A stretch of 64,000 nucleotides of DNA, from positions 8,423,424 to 8,487,423 of the forward strand of contig NC_089979.1 in the NCBI RefSeq assembly GCF_036417845.1, written 5' to 3'. The translations under genes were made by a program, and so were the position numbers. Under the pieces are notes generated by a model. That model worked only from the letters and a program-made list of their open reading frames with translations. It was not told the origin of the DNA and did not search any database. The stretch's first letter is position 1; each line of letters starts with the position of its first letter. The stretch is from Apteryx mantelli. Lineage: Eukaryota; Chordata; Aves; Apterygiformes; Apterygidae. Below, one piece after another: positions 1 to 12,458 of the stretch.

Positions 1-2332
1 AGTTGGTGGCCTGGGAACCTCCCACAGTCTGCAGACATTCTGAATAAAAAACTATACTGTTTTATTGGGTTTGATGTATTTTTGCTTTGTTGAACGTCCC
101 CTTGCTCTTGTGTTTTACAACAGGAAAAACAAGAAGCTACTCATTCACTTTGTCAAAGCCTTCTGATGCCTTTGATTGCCTCCCACCACAGCATTCACAC
201 AAGGGCACGGGCCAAGGGGAGCTGTAAAGACAGCGGTGCTGACTGCCTCGTCTTCCTCTGCGCTGAGCTCTGCCCTGCTCTGACTGAGCATGAGAAAACC
301 ACAGGGAAAGGGACCAGCAGGAAGGGAAATGTAAAGAAACCTTCTTTACCTGCTCTGAAATGCCCCTAGTCACTGGGAGGGAGATCTGAAGAAGAAACAT
401 GCCTTTCTGCCTCCCCTCTTCTTCATGAGCAGCATTTCAGCTGGGAGACTGACACCAAGAGCTGCTGTTATGTGCCTGTCAATCCCCGTGAGTGACTTAA
501 ACAGGTCTGAGAGGTGCATCTCCAAAACTGACAGCTTCTGAAAACACAACCTGCTAAAGGAGATAAAATGGCATGGGGAGCACATGAAAGACAGGTTCTC
601 CAAGCTGTGTGACAGCATCTCATCCCCCCTGGCAGACTTCAGTTTCCATCACAGCATGGCCTGATCCTTGGAGAAATTACATTTTCCAGCTCATCTCAAG
701 GCTGGCACAAAGGCCTGCCTGGTGTAGACATGCTCAGAAATATCCTCTTCACACTGTCAAGCTAAACAAAGTCCAACCCAGAACCAAAGGAAGGCCTGAG
801 AAACAATCTTTCGTGGCTGCATTTGCACACGGTCCATGGCCTTTAACAACCTTTCCAAAGTCTATAAAACATCATATTAGTACTACAAAAAGACTCCTCC
901 ATTTGAGGGGTTTGCTTTTCTCTCAGTTACACAGGTTAGGAAAGTCACCATTATGCCTCTGACGTCAGCAGTTACATTTGATTGACTGCAATATGAGTCC
1001 CCCTAGATTTGGTCTTCAACAAGCAGCACACAAATACAAAGTGAAGATAAAATGACCAGACTGGGAATGTATTGAAACTGTGACAGGAAGAGTTTAGAAA
1101 AGATTTACAGAGAAGTGTTTTAAGTCAACAGATAACTGGGAGATGGGCCAGACCAGTGATTTGTAAAGAAGGCTCCAATTAAAGGCTGGGAAATAAAGTA
1201 TTTAGAGGTATAACTGCTGAAGAATAAACATGAAGAAGATAGTTTTCTCCATATAAGTCCATCAATCTAATTTGTTTCTGGTTTTCTTACCCATCCATGT
1301 TTTATAACCAAGGATTTTCAGTATAGATATCCTGCAATGCTAGAACATTTCTTGCCACACCTTTTGACCCAAACAGTTAGCTAAAACAGTGTGATCTTCT
1401 GTATTTCTTCAGTTAGGAAAAACTGATGATGGAGACAGATATCTCTTTGATGGAACCCCCTTTACTTACAGAAACACGGTACAGTTTCCCTTTTCCTAGA
1501 TCACAGTAAACAAATGATCATTTCTTTCCCCAAATCCTCCCCAGCACAAGTCCCCCCAGAACTGTGTCTCTTGGGATTCTTCCCTGGGTCGTACTCCCAC
1601 TGTTTATTCTTCCTGACTTTGATACAAGTCTCAGTTGTATCATCTTTGGGATTCTCAGAGACCCCCAAACTTTCAAAAACAACAGAGAATTGATCCCTAT
1701 TGTTCATGCATGGTGTACAAGTGCCTTTGCTTGCGCCACTGATCTGCATCTGTGCTTGAAGTAAGATGGCTGTCATTGCCGTTAACTAGCTCTGCAAAGA
1801 AGCCTTCTGAAATCAAAAAATCCTTGAAAAAAGAGCACTGGTTATATCCAATTTATAGCATTACTCTTTCTTGTCTTCTGTTTTCCTAACATAGTCTTAA
1901 GGTGCACACATGCATCAGAAAGTAATTAACTTGCTATGCCTCTTAGCACTTAAAATACAGCTTTTGTGAATGGTTGGCCTAACTCCAAGTGGTTCAATGA
2001 TATTATTCCTCTACCAAGGAACACCTTGAAGGTTTGACTGCAATTAATAATTTCATAGAAATTGTTAATGGTTGTCTTGTTCAGCATTCACACAGACCCC
2101 AGGGGCCTGCCAGAGGTTTGCCTCACTCAGTACCTGACTGCTATCTGCTATACAGTATAGAAAGGAAGTCTTGATATAATAAAATAGAATCCAGCCAATT
2201 GTCAGGGGTTCAGGACAAACAGACCTTTTTTCCCAACAAAACATAACAATAATAACTTAGCAATCAACAGTAACATACCAAGAAATGTCAAACTTGCACA
2301 AAATTAGTAGCCTACTAACTACACAAGCTTAT
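1..2332. other. non-coding stretch, no gene recognised
   Basis: No coding region or recognisable repeat is supported here. Short open frames lie on both strands but have no family signature. A canonical AATAAA lies at 43-48 with T/GT-rich sequence after it, which could be a transcript 3' end entering from the left edge; one hexamer is not proof. A full palindromic CRE (TGACGTCA) lies at 960-967. Confidence 0.6.
960..967. promoter_or_regulatory. full palindromic cAMP response element motif
   Basis: The eight bases read TGACGTCA, the full consensus site for CREB/ATF dimers. Its CpG makes chance occurrence in CpG-depleted vertebrate DNA less likely than for an average 8-mer. There is no CpG island or obvious promoter around it, so function is only a possibility. 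Confidence 0.25.
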
Positions 2333-2620
2333 GGTTAGACTGTGGAAGTCATTGCCAGAGGATACTGTGGATGCCTGAAACTAACCTCGGTTAAAAAAGT
2401 GATTAGACAAAGGCTATCAAACACAAAGAGAATGATTCTGGTGCAGGAATACCCTGCCCTGCCGATCATTAGAAGATGAGAGAATATCCCTGTATACTTA
2501 CCCTATTCATCTACTCTGCACTTAGCATCCACTACTGGTCACGGCCCCGACAGACTGCTGGGATAGATGGGCCTTTCTTTGGATGTAGTATGGAGACTTT
2601 TTGTATGTAGCTAATGTGAG
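2333..2620 (+). mobile_element. CR1/L3-type LINE 3' end fragment
   Basis: The segment follows the 3'-terminal part of ancient CR1/L3-type LINEs known from sauropsids. It opens with the tract meaning 'tgtggaa-tcattgccagaggat-ctgtgga', continues with a degenerate 'ttaaaaaagtgattagacaaa' tract around 2390-2412, and near 2530-2600 carries the closing tract 'ctactggtcac...gactgctgg-atagatgggcctt...gtatgg'. Order and orientation (sense on +) match the family. It is strongly decayed and 5' truncated, so it is an old copy with no coding capacity. The assignment rests on remembered family sequence, not on a search. Confidence 0.72.
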
Positions 2621-2890
2621 CTAATGTTTCTGAGTCTATACCTACACCAGTGAACTAATTAAAAAGTGCCATGGCACAAACTCAAGCATTGTTGTCCACT
2701 CATCCATTTGCTGAAAAGTAAAGGTTAAACTGAAAGCAACAGAGAGAGAAAGCAAAGATAGTACATGCAGTGTGTGACCTGTCGTGGAGAGATCATGGGC
2801 CAGGAAAGGATAAGGATCTGTGCACTGGAGAATGTCTGTAACACAAAGCTCTCCCAGGTTCCAGTTTTCAAATGACAGGTCTGTAGCTGG

Positions 2891-2896
2891 GAAAAA

Positions 2897-2940
<44 letters not shown>

Positions 2941-2941
2941 A
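2891..2941. repeat. (AAAG)n microsatellite
   Basis: About 11 near-perfect AAAG units follow a short A run. On the opposite strand this reads as CTTT repeats, which create artificial serine/phenylalanine/leucine-rich open frames. It is likely to vary in length between individuals. Confidence 0.97.
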
Positions 2942-5018
2942 TAAACCACCTCAAAAACTATGTCTACATTTGCAAGGAGATGTTTGCCAGCCCCTTTTTG
3001 GCAAAGGAAAAAAATGTGATTTATAGTTGGTTCCAGCTAACACTGCTATCCGGGAAATAAAGAAATGAAACTTTTTACATCCATGGTCTTAAGCCAAAGC
3101 CTCCTTCTCTGTCTGAACTGTATTGGCGTCGTTTTTGTTGGCACTCCCAGCACATACACCACCAGTCTACAGCTTTGACCAAACTGCTATAAGGAGACCC
3201 TGCCAAAAATCTCCTGAGAGATATTCCTGAATAAGTTTTGTTTTCTGTCTGCTGTGAGGAGATCTCCAACTGGAAGCCTTCAATTAACACCATCATGTTC
3301 CCAAGCTCCAGCAGGATTTACACTGAATATCTTTTGGACAACTTTGCACAGTAGCACTTTCATACTAGTGATTCAACAGCTAACTTCCCTACATTTTAAC
3401 TCTCTAACACTTCCTTTTAATCTCTGTGCCCATCCTCTCCCTGTAGGGTGGATACGCTGCTCAGGATTTCAACTCTATTGTGATTTACCTGTAGTCTTGC
3501 TGTATTAATTACAGTCCCTGGTAAGTCACATTGGCCATGCAGAACTTGTAGTAGACATCACTGTTTTGGCACTTTCCCAGTCTGCTCAGAGACTTCGCAT
3601 ATGCTCTCTACTATTTTTCTACAGCTCAAAATTTCATCCAGGAAAACTCAGAAGCTTTTATAGTGTTAAGAATGTAATATATTTTCCTGCAAAACACCTC
3701 AGGTACCTAGCACAGCCCAAATCAATGTCTCCCAAAGGGAGTGCATAGTGTGCACAAAGGTATTCTTTGTTTTGCTTAGGGAACCTGCCAGAACTCTGCT
3801 AATGCATGGAAAAATGTTTGACTTCAGCCATCCCTCCCAGAATTTCTCCCCAGGCAGGGAGCCAAAACTGATTCCTTCCCATAAATTTATTTAATTCTTT
3901 GGTGTCCCCACAGGTGTGATGTTTTTCACTTGTTTGTTTGGAGAGGTTTTCAAATGACCAATAAGTTTTCCGGTGTTGTTGATTTTATTTTTCGGTTGTC
4001 ATGAATCCCGTGGCAACAAACCTGTTAAACTCCTCTGCTAGCCTCTGTCTTAGGACAAAAACTGTGCTAATGAGTTTAAATGATGGGACAACCCGGTCTT
4101 TCAGCTCAGTACTGTACTCAGTCAAGAACTTTCTTAACCCTGGAATGCTTCTTCAATGCTGTGGTTCCTTGTTCTTCCAGAGAATGAAACAAAGCACATA
4201 TAGACAAGAAACGTGTCTATGTGATTATTAGACAAATTCCCTTAGTAGAAAATCAGTTTACTACTGTATATCCCAAGCTTAACCCATTTACTTGCTAGAG
4301 CTTTTGTTTGTCCTGTTTGTGCTATCATTACTGTTTCTTGACCCCACCTTAGCTTGTGTATTCAAATTAGAACTAATAGCTGTCCCACTGCTTGCAGGCC
4401 AATTCTCTACTGTCTTCAACATTGCTGGCTGTGCTTCCTATTAGGAATGTCTTCAGAAAGCAGACTCTGTTTTGATTCTCTTTGTCAGTGTTTTCCTTTG
4501 GATTTTGTAGACATTTACTTTTTTAACATGAAATGCCTCACTCCTCACATTCCTTCTCTTTAGTCTCAAGGTTTACTATGCCCCAGTTAAATGAAAACTA
4601 TCAAAAGCATCAACCTACTAGAATCATTGACTGCTAGAAATAGCATCAACTTTGTAAACTCTACAGATAAGGGAATTCACAGCAGATTCCTGCTGGTCAG
4701 GACAGAGAAGGACAATCCCAGTGGATTTCTGGCCTCCTTCCCAGCATCTCTATCAAAGCAAGAAAAACTAACTAAAAAGGTTATGTTCATGCCTGTTATA
4801 TGTCATCTTTTGATCTCATATCTTATAGATGATGGGGCCATAACAAAAGTAGCTAGGGAGGGATGAACCTGATCACAGTAACAGTAGTACTAAGAGGGTA
4901 AGAAAACTGGATATAACAACAGAAACAAAAGAGGCTACCATGACTCTGACACTGTACAAAGACTTTGTTGATGGTCTGTATAGCATTAGTCCTCCTCTGA
5001 ACAATAATATGCAGAAGC
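2942..5018. other. unique non-coding DNA, nothing recognised
   Basis: I see no gene, no clear repeat and no structured element in this stretch. Open frames of 60-120 codons appear on both strands but lack domains, and none continues into a plausible spliced neighbour. Confidence 0.55.
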
Positions 5019-5266
5019 ATCTTTGGGGTGGCAAACAGGTAACAAGCAGAGCTAAGATGGAGCAAAGGTAGCATCAAAGTGATGAGAAAAGTTGCGATGT
5101 CACAGCTTTGAGGCAACATGCAGCACTGAGGTGTTGAGTCAGCTCTGAAGTGGCAAGCAGAGATGAAACAACATGTTGATGGCTTTGAAATGGCAAAGTA
5201 GAAGTGAGAAAGCAAATAGGAAAGTTTGGGGTGTAGAGCAGAGCTGAAACTGCTTGAAGTTAAGAT
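5019..5266. repeat. possible decayed minisatellite, unit about 40 bp
   Basis: Similar phrases recur at roughly 37-43 bp intervals. Units appear to begin near 5019, 5061, 5104, 5141, 5183 and 5225. Most open with a variant of 'ctttgaggtggcaa' and continue with 'gcagagatga'. The clearest pair is at 5141 and 5183. The second unit (5061) fits poorly, so the array is either very old or partly coincidental. The phrases create short open frames on both strands, which I do not regard as genes. Confidence 0.38.
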
Positions 5267-8200
5267 GCAGAAAGCAGCAGTTTTACTGAAGGACTCCTAT
5301 GAAAGCATCATGATCCAACATTATAGCAACGTCATTTCATCTGGGGTAGCCAAAGGGTATCCAAGGAATGCTGCAATCAGTGTACTCTTAAGGACAACAA
5401 GTGGACCTACTCCACATGTTGAACTCATAAGACTCTGGACAAACAAGGGAGTGATGAATAATGGAAGAAAAAATATTTAAATATTTTGGATTTGCTTCCT
5501 TCTGAGCCACTCTCAATCTGAGAAAAGGACTGGGGTCAGTCCCTTGCCAAGACATCCTGGAAGGAAAGTCTTAATAATAAATGCTGCCTTTTCCAAGCTT
5601 ATCTTGTTCTTTCCTCTAAAGCAAAGTTCTTGTTATTTCAAGCATCTGGATTCCCTATTTCTCCCCCCAGGTCCTAAATTGATGTTTGTGTCAGTGATAA
5701 TTTTCTTCTTTGTTCCTCTGAAGGAACCCAACAGTTTTGTGATGAAGAGCACCTGACAGATGGATCACCCTCAGATCATTTCCCTTTTCACAGGACCATA
5801 TTACTTACACAGAGTGAAGATCTACTCAAACTTTCGCCAGCTGCACTCAACATTTCCAGAGTTTCATCTTAAGAGAAGCATTTAATTGCACCATTCTTTC
5901 CACTCTAGATATTTTCCTCCTTGTACTTATCATGTGGTATTTCTCTTAAGTCACTTGGAGTCTGCAGTTCCCAAAGTCTGCCTCATGACTTGTCTAATTG
6001 ATAGCTCTCTCCATATAATGGAACTGGTTTCACCTAACTATTCCCAGAGCACATAAGATATCAACTGCCCAGTGTGTAGACTACTTCTTTTATCTTAGAT
6101 TGGAGAATCTTCCTCATAAAATGCTTCCCAGGGTCAGACACTGTAGAACTGCACAACATTTTCAGGTGCTACCTAATTTCTTCGGCAGTCAGCCCAAGAG
6201 GAGGGAAAAGTGGTTTTGGCTACCTTAGAAGCTTTCAGTGACACCTATATCCATCTTCCTACAGAACTTCCTGATGGTGTTTCTTTTTATTCTTATGCCT
6301 GTCTGGATTGCTCCAAAGGAAATAAAATCAGTTAATGTGTCTGAGTGTTGTTGGTTTTTTTTGGTTTGGTTTCAGTCATGATCAAATTTATAGATGCAAA
6401 CATCAGAATTGAAGGGTAGAAAATGTGCACAAGGAAAAATTACTGCCAAGTTTCTGTGGTGACAGAGCAGAGTCAACCTCACCCATCCCATTCCATGATC
6501 ATTCCCCTCTGCAATATTTTAGAAAATCAAGTAATGTCATTGCTACAAAAAGGTTTTGGGAATGGGAATGGAAAATGGTACAGCAATTACTGACAGTTTC
6601 TATATTCTGCTATGTGAAGCACCCTGAAAGGCACTGTCAGATAGTTACCTTTAGGCACTGACTTTTTACCCGTGGTTAATCCATGTGTGAGAAGGGATCA
6701 AGCTTCTCGTAGAACTTTCTAATTTCTGAAGAGCAATGGCTCTTCATGCCATTCATCTTAATGGGCAGAACACCTACATAATAAGAATCAACAGAACCAT
6801 CATACCCTGGAGTGTACCTTACTGTCAAGTTTTGAATCATGTCTGGTCCTCCTTGGCTAAAAGAATGATAGAGACAGTGTCATGTCTCAAAGAAAAGGAA
6901 CACATGAGAACTACATTAAAATTCCTTTAAGGGACAGCTTTGCAGTCTGACTGAAGGAAACTATACTTTATAGACAGATAGGAGGTAGTGACTGTGTCAA
7001 AGTGTCCACAAGTACTGACTTCACTTACAAATGGTGTAATGGGATGTCACAGCATCCACTGATTCTCAAGTAGTACAGCAACTGAACAGAAATCCAGAGA
7101 GAAAAGAGATTTTTAGGAAGATTTTTGGCTAGAAAAATATTAGCTCAGAGTTGGAGAGAGATAAACAACTTCTTAATTTCTAAGATAAGTTATTGAAACT
7201 GGTTGGTATAGGTTCAAAAGGCTAAGGACTAAACAATTGCTAACTAAGAAGCATTTGCCAAAGGTGTTTCATGATCCATGTACAAACACTGGATACGCGG
7301 TGCTCAAAACTAGTGTGTAGGAAGTGTCACTTTGTGTGAGCACTGTCAGCAGAAGCAAGCAACAGTGATTTATAGACATTTCTACAGCAATTGCCACCAT
7401 GTTATTCAAGTGCCTCAAAGAACTCTTGTTAAATTCTAGAGATATTATTGCCCCATTTTAAAGTTAAGTGGTCATCACTGGCATGGGCGTGTCTCAGATC
7501 TGGATAACTGTGAATCTCTGTTGTTTCGGGCGCTCTGCATATGAGCAAAGGCAGAGTTAGGAAGAGATCAAACAAAGTCCACAAGATCTTTAACTTTATA
7601 GTAATTCCAATGTGCAGTTAGGAGCTGAAAAGCACCTGTCTGCTGTGCCAAGTCAGAGCCCTAACTGGTCACCATGCACTAACTATAGTCTCCTTTGCAT
7701 TCACACACCAAATATTCACAGTCACTGCCTCAGTACAGTGGTACTACTGGCAAAGAGGGTAGTGTCTCCACTGATACGTAGGATAAAAAAAAAATTGTAT
7801 TTTCAAGTTGTTGAAATGATAAAATGCATAATGTAATTCCATTTTTTGGTGGGTTTGAAGGTAGCATCTTGACCTGGTTTAGACATTTCTGGAATCTTCA
7901 GCTATACTTGCACTTTTAAAACAAACGTGACAGAGGTGAACAGTCCAATTCGGATGGTTTAATGCTAGCCCACTCCCTGGTACAGTTCATGATGCTCTCC
8001 CAGACAAGGCCTGGGTACAGCTTAGGATAGCAGGAGTCTGGGGTTGTTCCCAACAAGCAGGTTGGATGCAGTCATCCTCTTTGGGGAGATAAAAGACTAC
8101 ACCTTTTTGGACAGGAGATTTACTATATCTCTTGGCTTCATTCTCTGCTGCGCTATTTATTAACTAAAATGTAGTCTTAGAGTGCATTGATAACCTGGAG

Positions 8201-8331
8201 AGAGGACTGAATTTCTAACACATGCAACTTGATTTTGCTGTCAGTGCTGCTGTTAAAAAAAGGAAGAATTGTAGAGAACATGATATTTTTCCATCTTCTT
8301 GAGATGAGACTCAGATCCCTGTGATATATAG

Positions 8332-8332
<1 letters not shown>
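5267..8332. other. unique non-coding DNA
   Basis: No gene is supported. A T/G-rich run lies at 6349-6372. Around 7405-7490 there is a weak resemblance to the MIR/L2 3' region ('attattgccccatttta' near 7444-7460), too short to call with confidence. The rest holds nothing I recognise. Confidence 0.55.
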
Positions 8333-8369
<37 letters not shown>

Positions 8370-8386
8370 TGCTACTACTACTACTA
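8333..8386. repeat. compound (TTA)n-(CTA)n microsatellite
   Basis: Eleven perfect TTA units (8333-8365) pass through a short transition into a run of CTA units (about 8371-8386). A T-to-C change spreading through one end of the array would explain the compound structure. Confidence 0.97.
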
Positions 8387-9624
8387 TTTCAGGAAAGTAT
8401 CTATTAACTGGGGTGACCTCTGCCTTCGATGTCTTATTTATGTTACTGAGTACCTGGCTTTTAAACCAAACTAAGGAAGAATTAAGCTTTCTTGGTATCT
8501 ATGTGAATGTCTTGAGTAGTGCTTAAACATCAAAGCATTGTGTCAGGGAATGCAAAGTGAAAACATTGGCCAAAATAAGCCCAGAAATCCTCTTACACCT
8601 GTGTAACATTTTTTCTTTACCAGGAATAAAGAAAGGCAAGGAGGTGCATAGGGGTGAAGAAGATAGTAGTAGGGAAATAGCAAACAGTGCATGAGAAATT
8701 TCTTTAGCCTGAAAGAACAGGAAGTATGTTTATAAATTGAGTCACCTATGGGAAAAAAGGTGGGTTTGTATTACAGAAGGGAAAGAAAAAAGGTTAATAA
8801 ATTCTCAGATACTATTGAGATCCAAACAGTGTTGACTGACAACACACACAGCATCGTTCCTTTGCCCTGAAACCTACTTTGATTCAGTTCCTTTTTGCCA
8901 TAACTTGAAAAAGACCCAAACTCCTAGAGCTCCACATTCTTGGCATTGCCAGTATGTCTTACTGAGTGCTTTTGCCAAAACCATGTCTTGATCATGTTCT
9001 GTCTTTTTCTGCTGTCTTTCTTGTGCTACTCTACCTTAAAGAATATTGGCACGTGCTGTTGCAGGACTGCTCAGTGGATGTATAGAGCTAGCACCTAATT
9101 TTATCCTCTCAAAGACAATGGGACCTTTCCTGTTACTAGGACAGAAGATATAAATATTGCTGAATAAGCTGCCTGACATCTGAGTGCTCCAAAATCTGCT
9201 TTGTTTGTTGCCAAATTTATCTGATGCTCTGGAAGAAGCAGGTCATCACAAAATCAGTCCTATTAGCAATAAAAAAGACATTGACCCAAGTTAGTGTCTG
9301 GATTTCAGGATCCTTAGTATGTTGATGTCTGGGAGGTTCTGAAATCATAAGATTAATTCAGCTTCATATCCTTCTCCCCAGATAATTAAATTCTGATAAC
9401 TGCAACAAGAATATTCCATATGCTGCCCCTGCAATGTTCTTAACTGTGGTTTTATTAAACAAGAAACACTTGATTACAAAATAGTATTGCTGTTAGGCCA
9501 CAAAATCACTGAAAAACCAACTAATAAAGTTCAGTCAGTCATGACATTCAGATACAGATCTAGCAAACACCCCTGAGAGCTTTTATGCACGGAAAGTACT
9601 GGCAGTAAGTCCCAGTATTTACTG
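8387..9624. other. unique non-coding DNA, nothing recognised
   Basis: No open frame of note, no repeat family and no structured element were recognised in this stretch. Confidence 0.55.
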
Positions 9625-9765
9625 CAGTCTCATCAATAGGAAGCACTATTATCTTCCCCTTACAGGCCAGGTGGAGAGGTGTTTAGAGATTTGCACAAAA
9701 GCACTGTTAAAAGAGGGACAGAACGAAGAGATGAACCTAACTTTCCAAGGTTGAGGTTAGCACAG
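9625..9765 (+). mobile_element. possible MIR/L2-like fragment
   Basis: The tract 'cactattatcttccccttacag' around 9645-9667 resembles the MIR/L2 3' signature 'tattatccccattttacag'. It is followed by a degenerate purine-rich stretch where MIR carries its 'gaaactgaggc' segment. The match is short and strongly decayed, so confidence is low. Confidence 0.3.
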
Positions 9766-12080
9766 TATCGAGAAAGGCAATCGTCTAAGATTTTTAGGTC
9801 TGGTAACAAGGTCAAAATGAAGATTTATCTAAATAATACCCTCTTCCCTACAGCTTCCCTTTTTCACTGTGTTGGTGAATATGTTTTTTTTCTCAGCTGC
9901 ACGGAATAAAGATTTCAAGTTACAGCTTTGTAACTCTCTGTTCTGTTGTTCCAGATCCATAACTCCGTCCTTGGAAAGTGACAGGTTTGGCAACTTCTTC
10001 ACTCCTCTCCAGTGCTCACATAAAACATTTTCTTACATACCAGCTCGAAAAATCAATGGCAAGTTTTGTGTACACTTACTTGCTTGATTAGTTCTCCTAA
10101 ATGCAGGAATGTTAAATAGAATATAATTCTGCCTTCCACTCATTTACTGAGCTTTCTGTTCTTAGTTCTTCCTGAATTCATTCTTTCTACTTTTTCTGAG
10201 AAGAAGCTTTTGCCAACACACTTCTAAATCTTTGAGAAGGGTGTACCCAGTGTATTCATTGGGCTTTTCCACCCAAAACAATTAGCTTGACTGCTGTGGC
10301 AGATTTTTGAATATGTACGTGAGAGTAAGACTGGAGCTGATTGGCTTGTGCATAGAAAATAGACATTGCAGCTTGCTGGAAGCATGAGCACTGATTTTTC
10401 ATTAACGTGCAGACTAAAGATAAACAGATATTAAAAAGCAGCAGAAGGTAAAAGCAGTTTTTTATCTGTATCCATATGACCATGCTCCTGATTGTACCTT
10501 CGTACATCATCACCCAAATAAATATGAAAGGAAGTCAAAGTTCCTCTCTGGGGAGAAGGGAGAATGATGTGCAAAGACGAAAGACCACCTGTGAAAAATG
10601 CCTCCAGGCTCTCATTCTAAACAGCCTTCTCCTGCCTAATGGCTTGTAGTGAGCCACTTTTATTAGTGCAGTTCACCTTGAATGTCCAGTGGTGATTCAG
10701 GCGTTGTAAAACTGATATCTTTCTTACAGTTCAACAGCATGGCTTTCTGTTGGCTTCAGAAGTGGCACAACAGCCAATGCAACAGAGATCTTATTTCAAG
10801 GCCTCCTGTTACTATAGCACAGAAGAGAATTTTGTGATTTCTTCCCTTGAACGGTTCCTTGCTTTCTTTATGTTTATAGAGTGAATTTGAAAGATGAAAG
10901 AAGCCTTGGGTGGATGGATGCACATGGGATGTGCTTATTGCTGTCTAAGATCACTTGACTACTTATGCAGCAGGACATAGAGGTGTGTTAATATGCTATT
11001 AGTTTTACTTGTGATTTTATTCTTTAATGCTAATGAATGCAATTACCCGCAATTATATGAATTCAGATATCAAAATACGGTGTCATCCCCGGCTTCCCTC
11101 ATACAAGCAATTCTAAAAATAACTTAGATCAAACAAAACAATTGTACAAAAAAATTTGCTTTTCATCTTCTTTTTGGATTTATGTTGTTAGCCTATGCCA
11201 GGAGGTGGTGCCACAGAGCAGGAAACAGTTTCGTCTGGCATGCACAGGTCACAGGATTAAGAGGTTAGGACATGGTTTTGTCTTCTTCCAAAATCCATTC
11301 AGGATCTTAGCTGAAGCCTGACACAATTCAAATATCCCAGAACAGAAAGCAAATATCTTTTTGCCTTTTCATTTGTATTCCCTTAGCACTATTTTTTTTC
11401 ATTTTTAATTATACATTTTATCAGAGGGGGAATTCCCAACCTTGCTTCTACACAATGAAATTTCCTGCATCTGTTGTTGTAAACTGACTTTATAAAGGCA
11501 TAAGAGTTCTATAACATGATCCATCTCTCTTCCTTACTTTTTCAGCTCTTTCTGTATTCCGAAATAGATAGAAAAGGTTTAAGTAGTCTGAAGTAGTTTG
11601 GGGACCAGAATGGTCACTGTCTTTCAACTGATAAGTTCTTATCTTTCCTTATTTGCCTGGATCAAGACTGTTTACAGTAGAAGTGTGAGACAGCACAAAG
11701 TGGAAGGGAGTGCATGAGTCAAAGAACACAAGAGGCATTTCATGTCCTCAGTGCTCAATAATGGCATGAGACTTTTGCACCACAGAACGGACGTTTTATT
11801 TTTCTACAGAGATCCTGTAACTGCATTGAACCATGTACAGAGAGAGTAACTTGTTGGTACTCCTCCAAAGTACTCTTTCCTGAAAGCTGTGCTCCTCCTT
11901 TCGAGTTGCCCAAGAGTTGTTAAACCATTACTTGGAGTAATTTTGGGTTGGGTGTGCTTTACAGGATCATTTGCTGCTAATGTAAGTAGATATTAGCATG
12001 TTCCTGAACCTACAGATGTGGCTTTAACCACTACTTTTTTTTTTTTTAACATCTTAGAAGTCATATTGTTTTCAAATGAG
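9766..12080. other. unique non-coding DNA with an AT-rich homeodomain-site cluster
   Basis: No gene is supported. Around 11025-11160 the sequence is AT-rich, with CTTTAATGCTAATGA and two close copies of GCAATTA, the kind of site density seen in developmental enhancers, but nothing decisive. A plain T run ends near 12048. Confidence 0.5.
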
Positions 12081-12189
12081 TTGGTTTTCAAACCAGTTTC
12101 CCCACTTCTTGGTTGCATTATCTTGATTATGAACTTGATTTAACCCTGTTGCTATCCTCTTTCCGTTGCATGGCAACCTGTTGGCTCTA

Positions 12190-12210
12190 TTTTGTTTTGT
12201 TTTGTTTTTT
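12190..12210. repeat. short (TTTTG)n tract
   Basis: Three to four TTTTG units end in a T run. A similar tract occurs at 63041-63064. Confidence 0.9.
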
Positions 12211-12417
12211 TCCAAATACCTGTTTCCCCTGTTCCTCTCGCTTGTGTCAGGGACATTCATGTTGCTTCTGGGTATTCTTAGCATCTAGACTTTGCCTTGC
12301 ATTTCAGGACATGCTCTCTGTTCACCAACATTTTTCAGTTTTGCCTCATCCACTGCCTTGAGTTTGTAGTTCCCACATTTAACTATCCTGACTGTTGCAT
12401 TCTGCCATTGGGTCATG

Positions 12418-12458
12418 GGGTCTAGCCCCCTGCAGTGTGCTGTGGGATGGCTAGACCC
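12418..12458. other. 10-bp perfect inverted repeat (stem-loop)
   Basis: GGGTCTAGCC at 12418-12427 is matched by its reverse complement GGCTAGACCC at 12449-12458 with a 21-base loop. The stem can continue with three further C:G pairs (12428-12430 with 12444-12446) across a two-base bulge. It is short for a microRNA precursor and I do not call it an RNA gene. It lies inside the T-skewed block. Confidence 0.7.

Noticed and set aside
43..48. AATAAA polyadenylation signal near the left edge
   Set aside because: The downstream GT/T-rich sequence is suggestive, but the transcript would lie outside the window and the hexamer is frequent by chance.
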